In this document: positions 25,458 through 34,195 of the stretch, piece after piece
Numbering within the stretch: position 1 is the first letter of the stretch
Layout: each line of letters opens with the position of its first letter
Assembly (NCBI RefSeq): GCF_900090195.1
Contig: NZ_LT607803.1
Coordinates: forward strand, 4,366,229 to 4,430,228
Reading direction: 5' to 3'
From: Variovorax sp. HW608
Lineage (GTDB): Bacteria; Pseudomonadota; Gammaproteobacteria; Burkholderiales; Burkholderiaceae_C
Length of the DNA stretch: 64,000 nucleotides
Made by a program: the position numbers and the translations under genes
Notes under the pieces: model-generated
Databases searched by the model: none
Seen by the model: only the letters and a program-made list of their open reading frames with translations
What the model was told of the DNA's origin: nothing

Positions 25458-26166
25458 CAACCTGCTCGAACTGCGGGGCGTGAGCGCCTCGTATGGCGCC
25501 ATCCAGGCGCTTTCCAATGTCTCGCTCGCGGTGCCCCAGGGCGGCATCGTCGCGCTCCTGGGCAGCAACGGCGCGGGCAAGAGCACCACGCTCAACGCGA
25601 TCTCGCGCCTCGTCGAGGCGCGCGGCGAGGTGCTGTTCGAAGGCCAGTCGATCGCGCGGCTGCATTCCGACCAGATCGTCGCCAAGGGGCTGGTGCAGGT
25701 GCCCGAAGGCCGGCAGGTCTTCAAGGACATGAGCGTCGAGGAGAACCTCGAGCTCGGCGCCTACCTGCGCGGCAACCGGCGCGAGGCGGCCGAGGACTTC
25801 GAGCAGGTCTACGCGATGTTCCCGCGCCTGAAGGAGCGGCGCGAGCAGAAGGCCTCCACGCTCTCGGGCGGCGAGCAGCAGATGCTCGCCATCGGCCGCG
25901 CGCTGATGGCGCGTCCGCGCATGATCATGTTCGACGAGCCCTCGATGGGCCTGTCGCCGCTCTTGGTGGAGCAGATCTTCGAGGCGATCCGGAAGCTCAA
26001 CCGCGAACGCGGCCTGACCATCCTCCTGGTCGAGCAGGACGTGCGGCTCGCGCTCGCGGTGGCCGACTACGCCTACATCCTCGAGAACGGCGAGATCAGC
26101 GTGCAAGGGCCATCGAAGCAACTGATGGATGACCCCGCAGTCCGCCGCGCCTACCTCGGCGTCTGA
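25450..26166 (+). CDS. livF: Branched-chain-type ABC ATPase LivF
   Basis: A 238-residue ATPase partner of LivG. Walker A GSNGAGKSTT, the LivF hallmark VPEGRQVFKDMSVEENLELG, signature LSGGEQQMLAIGRAL, Walker B MIMFDEPSMGLSP, H-loop LLVEQDV. GTG start at 25450, eight bases inside livG. It completes a five-part importer. An SDR gene follows after 25 bases, so uptake and catabolism genes appear to be one operon. Confidence 0.95.
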   Translation: MSDNLLELRGVSASYGAIQALSNVSLAVPQGGIVALLGSNGAGKSTTLNAISRLVEARGEVLFEGQSIARLHSDQIVAKGLVQVPEGRQVFKDMSVEENLELGAYLRGNRREAAEDFEQVYAMFPRLKERREQKASTLSGGEQQMLAIGRALMARPRMIMFDEPSMGLSPLLVEQIFEAIRKLNRERGLTILLVEQDVRLALAVADYAYILENGEISVQGPSKQLMDDPAVRRAYLGV

Positions 26167-26191
26167 ATCCCCTTCCTCACAGAGAAACCCC

Positions 26192-26944
26192 ATGGAACTG
26201 CTGAAAGACAAGCTGGCGCTGGTCACCGGCGCCGGCGGCGGGCTGGGCGGCGCGATCGCCGCCGGCTTCGCGCGCGAAGGTGCGCGGGTGATCGTGGCCG
26301 ACATCCAGCTGGAAAGCGCGACGCGCACGGCCGATGCGATCACCGCCGCGGGCGGCGAGGCTTGGCCGCTCGCGATCGACGTGACCGAGCGCGCGGCCGT
26401 GCGCGCCTTCGCGGCGCAGGTGGGCGAGCGCTTCGGCGCGATCGACATCCTGGTGAACAACGCCGGCATCTCGGCACGCTCGCGCATCGACGACGAACAG
26501 GCGCCCGAGGTGTGGGACCGGCTGATCGACGTGAACCTGCAGGGCCTGTTCAACGTCACGCATGCCTTCGTGCCCCAGCTCAAGGAGACGCGCGGCTGCA
26601 TCGTCAACCTGTCGTCGATCGTCGCCTTCGTCAGCGGCATCTCGTCGGCGGGCTACATCGCATCGAAGGGCGCGGTGCGCTCGCTGACGCAGGCGCTGGC
26701 GCGCGATCTCGCGCCTTTCGGCGTGCGCACCAATGCGGTGGCGCCGGGGCTGATGCTGACCGAGATGGTCGCGCCGCAACTCGCGGTGCCCGGCGGCACC
26801 GACTGGTACATGCACCGCGTGCCGATGGCGCGCGGCGGCGAGGTCGAGGAGATCGTCGGGCCGGTGGTGTTCCTCTGTTCGCCGATGGCCAGCTATGTGA
26901 ACGGTGTGGTGCTGCCGGTGGATGGCGGCTTCCTGTCGGCCTGA
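26192..26944 (+). CDS. Short-chain dehydrogenase/reductase (second of three)
   Basis: A 250-residue classical SDR. TGAGGGLGGAIA cofactor motif, VADIQ acidic beta-2 end (NAD-type), NNAGIS, catalytic Ser in NLSSIVAF and Tyr/Lys in YIASK, and a C-terminal VVLPVDGGFLSA. The ATG at 26192 follows livF by 25 bases; upstream in-frame ATG 26129 lies inside livF and is rejected. The reaction is probably oxidation of a secondary alcohol in the pathway. The substrate is unknown. Confidence 0.9.
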   Translation: MELLKDKLALVTGAGGGLGGAIAAGFAREGARVIVADIQLESATRTADAITAAGGEAWPLAIDVTERAAVRAFAAQVGERFGAIDILVNNAGISARSRIDDEQAPEVWDRLIDVNLQGLFNVTHAFVPQLKETRGCIVNLSSIVAFVSGISSAGYIASKGAVRSLTQALARDLAPFGVRTNAVAPGLMLTEMVAPQLAVPGGTDWYMHRVPMARGGEVEEIVGPVVFLCSPMASYVNGVVLPVDGGFLSA

Positions 26945-26956
26945 GGAGCGCAAAAC

Positions 26957-27685
26957 ATGAGCAAACCGATTGCCTTGATCACCGGTGGCGCGAGCGGCAT
27001 GGGCCTCGCGATCGTCGAGCGCCTCGCGCGCGACGGCTTCGATGCGGTGATGGTGGACCGCGATGCGGCACTCGCGCAGCGCGAGACCGCGCGCCTCGCG
27101 GGCATGGGGCTCAGCGTGCGCTGCCAGGTGCTCGACCTCACCGACGAAGACGCGGTGCGCGCGCTGGTGCGCTCGCTGCCGCCGGTGAGCGCGCTGGTCA
27201 ACAACGCCGGCATCTTCGACGAGCGCAAGTTCCTCGAAGTGAGCAATGCCGACTTCCGCCGCGCCTACGAAGTCAACCTGATCGCGGCCGCGACGCTCAC
27301 GCAGGAGGTCGCGAAGACCATGGCCGATGGCGGCCGCATCGTGAACATCGCCTCGCGCGCCTACCTCGGCGCGAAGAACCATCCGCACTACGTGGCCTCG
27401 AAGGCAGCGATCGTCGGCTACACACGCGCCAGCGCGATGGAACTGGCGCCGCGCGGCATCCTCGTCAACGCGATCGCGCCGGGGCTGATCGACACGCCGA
27501 TCCTGCGCGCGCTCACGCCCGAGCGGCTGGCGGCGCAGCTCGCGCTGCAGCCCACGAGCAAGGCCGGCCGTCCCGAGGACATCGCGCAGGCCGTCTCCTT
27601 CCTGGTCTCGCCGCAGACCGGCTTCATCACCGGGCAGGTGCTGTTCGTCGACGGCGGCAAATCGCTGGGCGGGTCGGGCGCATGA
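26957..27685 (+). CDS. Short-chain dehydrogenase/reductase (third of three)
   Basis: A 242-residue classical SDR. TGGASGMGLAIV cofactor motif, VDRDAA after beta-2, NNAGIF, Ser in NIASRAYLG, Tyr/Lys in YVASK, and LFVDGGKSLGG at the end. It begins 12 bases after the second SDR and overlaps the following flavoprotein by four bases (ATGA), showing tight coupling with it. Consecutive SDR–SDR–flavoprotein genes suggest successive oxidations of a cyclic alcohol to ketone and then ring desaturation. That order is inference. Confidence 0.9.
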   Translation: MSKPIALITGGASGMGLAIVERLARDGFDAVMVDRDAALAQRETARLAGMGLSVRCQVLDLTDEDAVRALVRSLPPVSALVNNAGIFDERKFLEVSNADFRRAYEVNLIAAATLTQEVAKTMADGGRIVNIASRAYLGAKNHPHYVASKAAIVGYTRASAMELAPRGILVNAIAPGLIDTPILRALTPERLAAQLALQPTSKAGRPEDIAQAVSFLVSPQTGFITGQVLFVDGGKSLGGSGA

Positions 27686-29382
27686 CGGACTGGAGCGAGA
27701 CCTACGACCTCGTCGTGATCGGCGCCGGCACCGGCGGCATGGCCGCTGCGCTCGCCGCGAGCTTCGCGGGACGCAGCGTGCTGCTGGTCGAGAAGACCGA
27801 TCGCATGGGCGGCTCCACCGCGATCTCGGGCGGTGCGGTCTGGGCGCCGCTCAATGCTCAGACGGCCCAGGTCGGCCACCCCGATACGCACGAGAAAGTC
27901 ACGACCTACCTGCGCAACACGGTCGGCGATGCCTCGCCGGTCGCGATGCAGCAGGCCTTCCTGCGGCATTGCGCGGAGGCGGTCGACTTCTTCGAGAAGA
28001 ACACGCATGTGAAGCTGCTCGCGCGCAGCTATTCGCCCGACTACTACCCGGACCGCGAAGGCGCGGCGCTGGGCGGGCGCTCGCTCGATCCGCTGATGTT
28101 CGACGGCCGCCTGCTCGGCAAGGAGGCCTTCCGCGAACTGCGCGATCCGCTGCCCGAGTTCATGGTGCTCGGCGGGATGATGATCACGATGACCGACGCC
28201 AAGCATCTGCTCGCGGTCACGAAGTCGTTCGCCTCGTGGCGCGAGGGCATGAAGCTGGTGCTGCGCTTCTTCGGCGACCGGCTCTCGGGCTACCACCGGG
28301 GGACGCGGCTGGTGCTCGGCAATGCACTGGCGGCGCGGCTGTTCCGCAGCGTGCTCGATCGCAAGATTCCCTACTGGCTCAACACGCCGCTGCAGCGCAT
28401 CCATGTCGAGAATGGCCGCGCCACGGGCGTCGCGGTGCTGCGGGGCGGCAAGCCGGTGAACGTGCAGGCGCGCTGCGGCGTGGTCGTCGCGACCGGCGGC
28501 TTTCCGTGGAACGAGGCGCTGCGCAAGCAGACCTATCCGCAGCCCACCGGGCCGTGGTCGATGTCGCCCGCGGGCAACCGGGGCGATGGCATCGTGATCG
28601 CGATGCAGGCTGGCGCGGCGCTCGGCACCGGGCATGCGAGCCCGGCCTTCTGGGCGCCGGTGTCGATCCTCGAGAAGCCCGACGGCACGCAGGTGCGCTA
28701 TCCGCATCTGGTGTGGGACCGCGCGAAGCCTGGCCTGATGGCGGTCAACGCGGCGGGCAAGCGCTTCGTCAACGAATCCACCTCGTACCACGAGTTCGTG
28801 CTGGCGATGTACCGCTCGAACCAGACCGTGCCGACGCTGCCGGCCTTCCTCGTGTGCGACCACGACTTCATCGAACGCTGGGGCCTGGGCCTCGCGCTGC
28901 CGGGCGGACGGCCGCGCGAGCATCTGGTGCGCGCGGGCTATCTCCACAAGGCCGGCACGCTGGACCAGCTGGCCGCGCAGTTGAAAATCGACGCGAAGGG
29001 GCTCGCGCAATCGGCGCAGCGCTTCAACCAGTTCGCGGACACGGGCGTGGACGAGGACTTCGGCAAGGGCGGCACCGCCTACAACCAGTACCTCGGCGAT
29101 CCCGACCACCGACCCAATGCCTGCCTCGGCCCGCTTGGCAACGGGCCGTTCTACGCGGTGAAGGTCTACGCGGGCGACATCGGCACCGCGTGCGCCATCG
29201 CCTGCAACGAGAATGCGCAGGCGCTGGACACCAGCGGCCAGCCCATCCCGGGCCTCTACATGGCCGGCAACGACATGCATTCGGTGATGGGCGGCCAGTA
29301 TCCGGCGCCGGGCATCACGCTCGGGCCCGCGCTCACCTTCGGCTGGGTCGCAGGAAGGCATGCGGCGGGCGCGGCGCTCTGA
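27682..29382 (+). CDS. FAD-dependent dehydrogenase, ketosteroid-Δ1-dehydrogenase/fumarate reductase flavoprotein family
   Basis: A 566-residue flavoprotein. N-terminal Rossmann motif VVIGAGTGGMAAALAA (about residues 11–26), VEKTDRMGGSTAISGGAVWAP for FAD contacts, a central cap domain, VVATGGFPWN, and the C-terminal FAD motif GLYMAGNDMHSVMGGQYPAP followed by GITLGPALTFGW. This pattern is shared with 3-ketosteroid-Δ1-dehydrogenases and fumarate-reductase-like FAD_binding_2 enzymes. The reaction would be dehydrogenation next to a carbonyl. The ATG at 27682 overlaps the SDR stop. A GST follows after 30 bases. A role in desaturating an alicyclic ketone is inferred; steroid specificity is not shown. 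Confidence 0.9.
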   Translation: MTDWSETYDLVVIGAGTGGMAAALAASFAGRSVLLVEKTDRMGGSTAISGGAVWAPLNAQTAQVGHPDTHEKVTTYLRNTVGDASPVAMQQAFLRHCAEAVDFFEKNTHVKLLARSYSPDYYPDREGAALGGRSLDPLMFDGRLLGKEAFRELRDPLPEFMVLGGMMITMTDAKHLLAVTKSFASWREGMKLVLRFFGDRLSGYHRGTRLVLGNALAARLFRSVLDRKIPYWLNTPLQRIHVENGRATGVAVLRGGKPVNVQARCGVVVATGGFPWNEALRKQTYPQPTGPWSMSPAGNRGDGIVIAMQAGAALGTGHASPAFWAPVSILEKPDGTQVRYPHLVWDRAKPGLMAVNAAGKRFVNESTSYHEFVLAMYRSNQTVPTLPAFLVCDHDFIERWGLGLALPGGRPREHLVRAGYLHKAGTLDQLAAQLKIDAKGLAQSAQRFNQFADTGVDEDFGKGGTAYNQYLGDPDHRPNACLGPLGNGPFYAVKVYAGDIGTACAIACNENAQALDTSGQPIPGLYMAGNDMHSVMGGQYPAPGITLGPALTFGWVAGRHAAGAAL

Positions 29383-29412
29383 ATCCGTTCACGGCAAATC
29401 TGGAGCTTCATC

Positions 29413-30018
29413 ATGCAGATCTACTTTTCTCCCACCTCGCCCTACGTGCGCAAGTGCCTCGTCGCCGCGCATGAACTCGGCCTCGACGGTCGCGTGCGGC
29501 TGCTGCCGTCCAACGCCAACCCGGTCACGCGCGACCGCGAGATCATCGCGAAGAACCCGCTGGGCAAGGTGCCGACCTTCATCACCGACGATGGGCTCGT
29601 GCTCTACGACAGCCGCGTGATCTGCGAGTACCTCGACGACCTCGCGAAGGGGAGCCTGTTCCCCGCCGCCGGCGCGGACCGCTGGCGCGCGCTGACGCTG
29701 CAGTCGCTCGGCGACGGCATCCTCGACGCCGCGCTGCTCGCGCGCTACGAGGACGTCGCGCGGCCCGAGGAACTGCGCTGGGCCGACTGGCGCGCGGGCC
29801 AGCTCGACAAGGCAACGACCTCGCTCGATCATCTCGAAGCCGAACCGGCGCTCCTCGGCGGCCCGCTCCACATCGGGCTCATCGCGGTCGCCTGCGCGCT
29901 CTGGTACCTGGACCTGCGCTTCCCCGACTTCGACTGGCGCGCGGCACGGCCGAAGGTCGCCGCGTGGTACGAGGAAGCGCGCAAGCGTCCTTCGCTGGGC
30001 GCGAGCTGGTCGCTTTGA
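29413..30018 (+). CDS. Glutathione S-transferase family protein
   Basis: A 201-residue protein with an N-terminal thioredoxin-like domain beginning IYFSPTSPYVRKCLVAAHE, where the SPYVRK segment holds the Ser/Cys-type active site. NPLGKVPTFITDDG includes the cis-Pro of the glutathione site, and DSRVICEYLDD gives the gamma-glutamyl contacts. The all-helical C-terminal domain follows. The ATG at 29413 lies 30 bases after the flavoprotein. In catabolic clusters such enzymes may act in maleylpyruvate-type isomerisation or detoxification; there is no evidence to choose. Confidence 0.9.
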   Translation: MQIYFSPTSPYVRKCLVAAHELGLDGRVRLLPSNANPVTRDREIIAKNPLGKVPTFITDDGLVLYDSRVICEYLDDLAKGSLFPAAGADRWRALTLQSLGDGILDAALLARYEDVARPEELRWADWRAGQLDKATTSLDHLEAEPALLGGPLHIGLIAVACALWYLDLRFPDFDWRAARPKVAAWYEEARKRPSLGASWSL

Positions 30019-30139
30019 TCCTTTGAGACAAGGGAGGCGTTCGCCTCCCTCGCGTGCGTTGCCGCCGGCGCGACACGCAACGCGCATAAGATCGGGCCCC
30101 GTCGCATGCCGACGCACAACCCGAGGAGCCGCGTCCAAG

Positions 30140-31186
30140 ATGGATCACCGATTCCAAACCTTCGTGTATGGCACCGCCATTGCGCTGATGATCGGGTGGG
30201 TGTTCTACGTCGGGCGCGACGTCTTCGTGCCGATCATGTTCAGCGTCTTCGTGGTGTACGTGATCCTCGGCATCGCGCGGCTGATCCGGAGCATCCCGGT
30301 GGTGGGGGCGAAGCTGCCGCAGTGGGTCATCTCGCTACTGTCGGTGTTCATCATCGCCTTCGGCCTGTGCCTGGTGGTCTACACCCTCATCGCCAACAAG
30401 GACAGCGTGATCGCGCAGGCGCCGCGCTACCAGGAGTCGCTGCTCGCCGCGGTGCAGAAGGTGGCGGTGTGGCTGCGCTTCGAATCCGAGCCCACCTGGA
30501 CCACGCTGCGGCGCGACCTGTTCGCGCAGGTGAGCATCCAGCGCATCGTCGGTTCGGCCTTGTCATCGGTGTCGTCGCTGGTGGCCAGCGTGGTGGTGGT
30601 GGCGCTGTATGCGTGCTTCCTGCTGGTCGAACGAGGCCACCTGGAGGCCAAGATCAACGCGATCGCGCAGAGCCCGCAGCATGCGCAGCGCATCAGGCAG
30701 GTGATCGCCGACATCAACGCGCGGGTCGGCGCCTATCTGGCGCTCAAGACGCTGCTGGGTGTGCTGCTCGGCGCGCTGAGCTGGGTGATCATGCGCATCA
30801 TGGGGCTGGAGTTCGCGCCGTTCTGGGCCGTGGTGATCGCGCTCTTGAACTACGTGCCCTACATCGGCTCGGTGCTGAGCGTGCTGCTGCCCGGCGCGAT
30901 GGCGATGGCGCAGTTCGGCGACGCCAACCATGTGCTGTCGATCATGCTGTGGCTCACGGTGGTGCAGTTCGCGATCGGCAACTTCCTCGACCCCTACATC
31001 ATGGGGAACTCGCTGAACCTCAGTCCCTTCGCGATCCTCGTGAGCCTCGCGGTGTGGGTGGCGCTGTGGGGCGTGGCGGGCGCGTTCCTCGCGGTGCCGA
31101 TCACGGCGATGCTCACCATCATCTTCTCGGAGTTCCCGGGCACGCGGCCGGTGGCGGTGCTGCTGTCGCAAAGCGGAAGGCCCTAG
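30140..31186 (+). CDS. AI-2E/PerM-family membrane transporter
   Basis: A 348-residue inner-membrane protein with about eight helices in the AI-2E exporter fold, including the C-terminal pattern LLNYVPYIGSVLSVLLPGAMA and AIGNFLDPYIMGNSLNLSPF. Members move signals, ions or Na+/H+; the family name does not prove autoinducer export. The ATG at 30140 (MDHRFQ) is preferred over an upstream in-frame start at 30023 because the extension is Arg/Pro-rich and non-coding in look; GAGGAG is present but 12 bases away. The gene stands alone, with about 120 bases upstream and 91 downstream. Confidence 0.9.
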   Translation: MDHRFQTFVYGTAIALMIGWVFYVGRDVFVPIMFSVFVVYVILGIARLIRSIPVVGAKLPQWVISLLSVFIIAFGLCLVVYTLIANKDSVIAQAPRYQESLLAAVQKVAVWLRFESEPTWTTLRRDLFAQVSIQRIVGSALSSVSSLVASVVVVALYACFLLVERGHLEAKINAIAQSPQHAQRIRQVIADINARVGAYLALKTLLGVLLGALSWVIMRIMGLEFAPFWAVVIALLNYVPYIGSVLSVLLPGAMAMAQFGDANHVLSIMLWLTVVQFAIGNFLDPYIMGNSLNLSPFAILVSLAVWVALWGVAGAFLAVPITAMLTIIFSEFPGTRPVAVLLSQSGRP

Positions 31187-31204
31187 CACTCTTCTTCGTT
31201 CGCG

Positions 31205-31233
31205 TTGCACGCAGAGCGGGCCGCGTGTTAAAT
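31205..31233 (+). promoter_or_regulatory. Probable sigma-70 promoter for the TPR/beta-barrel gene
   Basis: TTGCAC (31205–31210), a 17-bp spacer and TTAAAT (31228–31233): 4/6 and 4/6 matches to consensus at optimal spacing, 44 bases before the ATG at 31278. It marks the likely start of a transcription unit separate from the AI-2E gene. Confidence 0.6.
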
Positions 31234-31277
31234 GCGGCGCGTCGGGTGGTGTCGCAAGACCCGAGGAGGCAGTCGAG

Positions 31278-32627
31278 ATGATCGAAACCCGTATGGCACG
31301 CCGCCGCGTCGCGCGCTTGCCGTGGCGGCCTGCCATGCAGGTCTTCATCCTGACGTCGGTGTTGTTTGCGAACGCGGTCTTCGCTGCCGATCCCGACATT
31401 GCGCGTGCACGGCAACTCGTGCGCGAGGGCAAGTACCAGGACGCCTATGGCCTGCTCTCGCCGTTCGAGAGCACCCGTGCGGGCGATGCCGAATTCAGCT
31501 ACCTCATGGGCCGTGCCGCGCTCGGCACGCAGCAGCCCGGGAAGGCCAAGGCGCTGTTCCAGCGCAGTCTTGCCGCGCGCCCCGACTTCGTCGCCGCGCA
31601 CCTGGGCCTCGGCCGCTCGTACTTTGCGCTCGGCGAATACGCGGAGGCGAAGATCGAGTTCGAGACCGTGCTGCGTTTCGAGAACCTGCCGCCCGACGTG
31701 CGCTCGCAGGCCCAGGTCTACGACCAGGCGGCGCGGCAGACACTCGACGACGACAAGCCGTTGTCGGGCTTCGGCTATGCGGAGACGGGCATCGGCCAGT
31801 ACCGCGTGAACGAGACGGTCGGCACCAACGCGCTGGGCGGCGGCGACCGCCGCGACACCTTCTACAACGCGCGCGCCGGTGGCGGCTTCAACTACGCGCT
31901 GCAGAACGGCTATGCGATCGACGGCACGCTGGATCTGCGCTACCGCCATTACGACAACTCGGACAGCCGCAGCGATCAGGACCTGCGCTGGCGGCTCGCG
32001 GGCAGCAAGGCATTCGGCGAGAACAACCTCTCGGCGGGCTTCAGGGGCCGCACCAGCTACCGCGGCGACGGCAACTACCGCAACGACGTCTCGATCTTCG
32101 CCGACTTGCGGATGCGCTACGACCCGGACAACCAGTTCAGCTTCGGTGGCGACATCCGCCGCCGCAGATATCCCGAGGGCCGCGAGCGCGCGTTGAGCCG
32201 CACCACTGCGCTGGTGTCGGCCGGCTGGGTGAATTCGTTCATGGACGGCGTGGGCAGCTTCTCGCTCACCGGCCATGCCGGGCGCAACTACGCGACCAGC
32301 CGGCCCGATGGCGATTCCAACGTGTTCGGCGCCACTGCCGCGCTCGACTTCACGGTGAACAAGACCCTGAGCTGGGGCGGCTTCGCGTGGTGGGAGCGCG
32401 ACTTCTACGCCTCGGACAACATCCACTTTCATCCGGACACAGTCGACAACACCGTGTTTCTGCGCCGGCGCGACAACCTCTACGAAGCCGGTGCCTACCT
32501 GGTGTGGGAATTCGTGCCCACCTGGACCCTCAGGCCCGAACTGCTGTGGATCCGCGACCAGAGCAATGCGATCGGCTTCAACTACAGCTCGACCGAGTTC
32601 TGGGTCAACGTGCGCAAGAGTTTTTAG
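31278..32627 (+). CDS. Exported TPR protein with outer-membrane beta-barrel domain (Slam/DUF560-like)
   Basis: A 449-residue protein. Signal peptide with cleavage near residue 36 ([11 protein letters not shown]). Residues about 40–145 form TPR-like helix pairs ([20 protein letters not shown]). From about 160 to the end there are alternating amphipathic strands such as [17 protein letters not shown] and [11 protein letters not shown], ending WVNVRKSF with the terminal Phe expected of an outer-membrane barrel. TPR-plus-barrel layout is that of Slam/DUF560 proteins, which help display surface lipoproteins, but a specific function is not claimed. GAGGAGG precedes the ATG at 31278. No lipoprotein substrate gene is next to it. 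Confidence 0.78.
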   Translation: MIETRMARRRVARLPWRPAMQVFILTSVLFANAVFAADPDIARARQLVREGKYQDAYGLLSPFESTRAGDAEFSYLMGRAALGTQQPGKAKALFQRSLAARPDFVAAHLGLGRSYFALGEYAEAKIEFETVLRFENLPPDVRSQAQVYDQAARQTLDDDKPLSGFGYAETGIGQYRVNETVGTNALGGGDRRDTFYNARAGGGFNYALQNGYAIDGTLDLRYRHYDNSDSRSDQDLRWRLAGSKAFGENNLSAGFRGRTSYRGDGNYRNDVSIFADLRMRYDPDNQFSFGGDIRRRRYPEGRERALSRTTALVSAGWVNSFMDGVGSFSLTGHAGRNYATSRPDGDSNVFGATAALDFTVNKTLSWGGFAWWERDFYASDNIHFHPDTVDNTVFLRRRDNLYEAGAYLVWEFVPTWTLRPELLWIRDQSNAIGFNYSSTEFWVNVRKSF

Positions 32628-32759
32628 GGCGCTTCGAGTCATCGAAAGGCCGATTCATCTCGATCTCGTGCTCGCTTGACAAGCTTTCAGCCGGGTCTGA
32701 TGCTGATCCGCGAATGTCGCCCGCTGCGCCATTCACCACAACGACGGAGCGAGGATCGG

Positions 32760-34181
32760 ATGGCTTCCACAGAGCAAAAGATGTCCCGCATGCAGCTCAC
32801 CGCGATGGTGGTGGGCGGGATGGTGGGCGCAGGGATCTTCTCGCTGCCGCGCACCTTCGCGGCTGCGACCGGACCGTTGGGCGCGGTCATCGCGTGGATC
32901 GTCGCGGGCACCGGCATGTACATGCTGGCGCGCGTCTTCCAGTCCCTGGCCGAGCGCAAGCCCGAGCTCGACGCCGGCGTCTTCGCCTATGCCAAGGCCG
33001 GCTTCGGCGACTACCCGGGCTTTCTCTCGGCCTTCGGCTACTGGATCAGCAGCTGCATCGGCAACGTCTCCTACTGGGTGCTCATCAAGTCCACGCTGGG
33101 GGCGTTCTTCCCCGTCTTCGGCGACGGCAACACCGTGGTGGCCATCGTCGTGGCCTCCATCGGCATCTGGCTGTTTCACTTCATGATCCTCAAGGGCGTG
33201 CAGCAGGCGGCCTTCATCAACACGATCGTCACCTTCGCCAAGATCATCCCGATCCTGGTGTTCATCGTCATCCTGGCCTTCGCCTTCAGGGGCGAGCTGT
33301 TCGAGGCCAACCTCTACGGGGGCGACCTCACGGGCGGCATCTTCGAGCAGGTGCGCGCCACCATGCTGGTGACGGTCTTCGTCTTCATCGGCATCGAGGG
33401 CGCCAGCGTCTATTCGCGCTATGCGAAGGAGCGCTCGGACGTGGGCCGGGCCACCATCATGGGCTTCATCGGCGTCACCGGCCTGATGGTGCTGGTGACG
33501 ATGCTGCCCTATGCGGTGCTGCAGCGCGCGGACATCGCCGGCATGCGCCAGCCCTCGATGGCCGCGGTGCTCGAAGCGGTGGTGGGCCACTGGGGCGCGG
33601 TGTTCGTGAGCCTGGGGCTGATCGTCTCGGTGCTGGGGGCGTACCTGGCCTGGTCGCTGATCTGCGCCGAAGTGATGTTCACCGCCGCCCGGACCCGCGA
33701 CATGCCGGCCGTCTTCGCGCGCGAGAACGCCAACCGGGTGCCGGCCAATGCGCTGTGGCTGACCAACGCCATCGTGCAGCTGATCGTCATCACGACCTAC
33801 TGGTCGCGCGACGCCTTCGCGCTGATGCTGAACCTCACGAGCGCGATGTCGCTGATTCCGTATCTCTTCGTGGCCGCCTACGGCTTCCTGCTGTCCAAGC
33901 GCGGCGAGAGCTACCAGGTGCGCCCGCAGGAGCGCGGGCGCGACCTCGTCATCGCGGCGCTGGCGATCATCTACACCGTCTTCATGATCTGGGCGGGCGG
34001 CCTCAAGTTCATCCTGCTGGCCGCCGTGCTGTATGCACCGGGCACGGTCCTTTACATCTGGGCGCGGCGCGAGCAGGGCAAGCCGGTGTTCGCAGCGATC
34101 GACTGGGTCATCCTCATCGTCGTCGTCATCGGTGCGCTCGTGGGCCTCTTCGGCCTCGCCACGGGCGCCATCACCATCTGA
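32760..34181 (+). CDS. arcD: ArcD-type arginine/ornithine antiporter (APC superfamily)
   Basis: A 473-residue inner-membrane exchanger with about 12–13 helices. [12 protein letters not shown] in helix 1 is the APC substrate-binding loop; the overall pattern and position match the basic amino acid antiporters ArcD/AdiC. It imports arginine in exchange for ornithine or citrulline. The ATG at 32760 (MASTEQK) is favoured with GAGGA upstream; an ATG at 32676 coincides with a TTGACA −35-like hexamer and is rejected. It lies 14 bases before arginine deiminase. I saw no ANR box (TTGAT-N4-ATCAA) upstream, although this pathway is classically ANR-controlled. Confidence 0.9.
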   Translation: MASTEQKMSRMQLTAMVVGGMVGAGIFSLPRTFAAATGPLGAVIAWIVAGTGMYMLARVFQSLAERKPELDAGVFAYAKAGFGDYPGFLSAFGYWISSCIGNVSYWVLIKSTLGAFFPVFGDGNTVVAIVVASIGIWLFHFMILKGVQQAAFINTIVTFAKIIPILVFIVILAFAFRGELFEANLYGGDLTGGIFEQVRATMLVTVFVFIGIEGASVYSRYAKERSDVGRATIMGFIGVTGLMVLVTMLPYAVLQRADIAGMRQPSMAAVLEAVVGHWGAVFVSLGLIVSVLGAYLAWSLICAEVMFTAARTRDMPAVFARENANRVPANALWLTNAIVQLIVITTYWSRDAFALMLNLTSAMSLIPYLFVAAYGFLLSKRGESYQVRPQERGRDLVIAALAIIYTVFMIWAGGLKFILLAAVLYAPGTVLYIWARREQGKPVFAAIDWVILIVVVIGALVGLFGLATGAITI

Positions 34182-34195
34182 ACAGGAGACACACC

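Noticed and set aside
30140..31186. Autoinducer-2 exporter and quorum sensing
   Set aside because: The family name alone suggests it; no luxS or lsr-type genes are nearby and the family has ion-transporting members.
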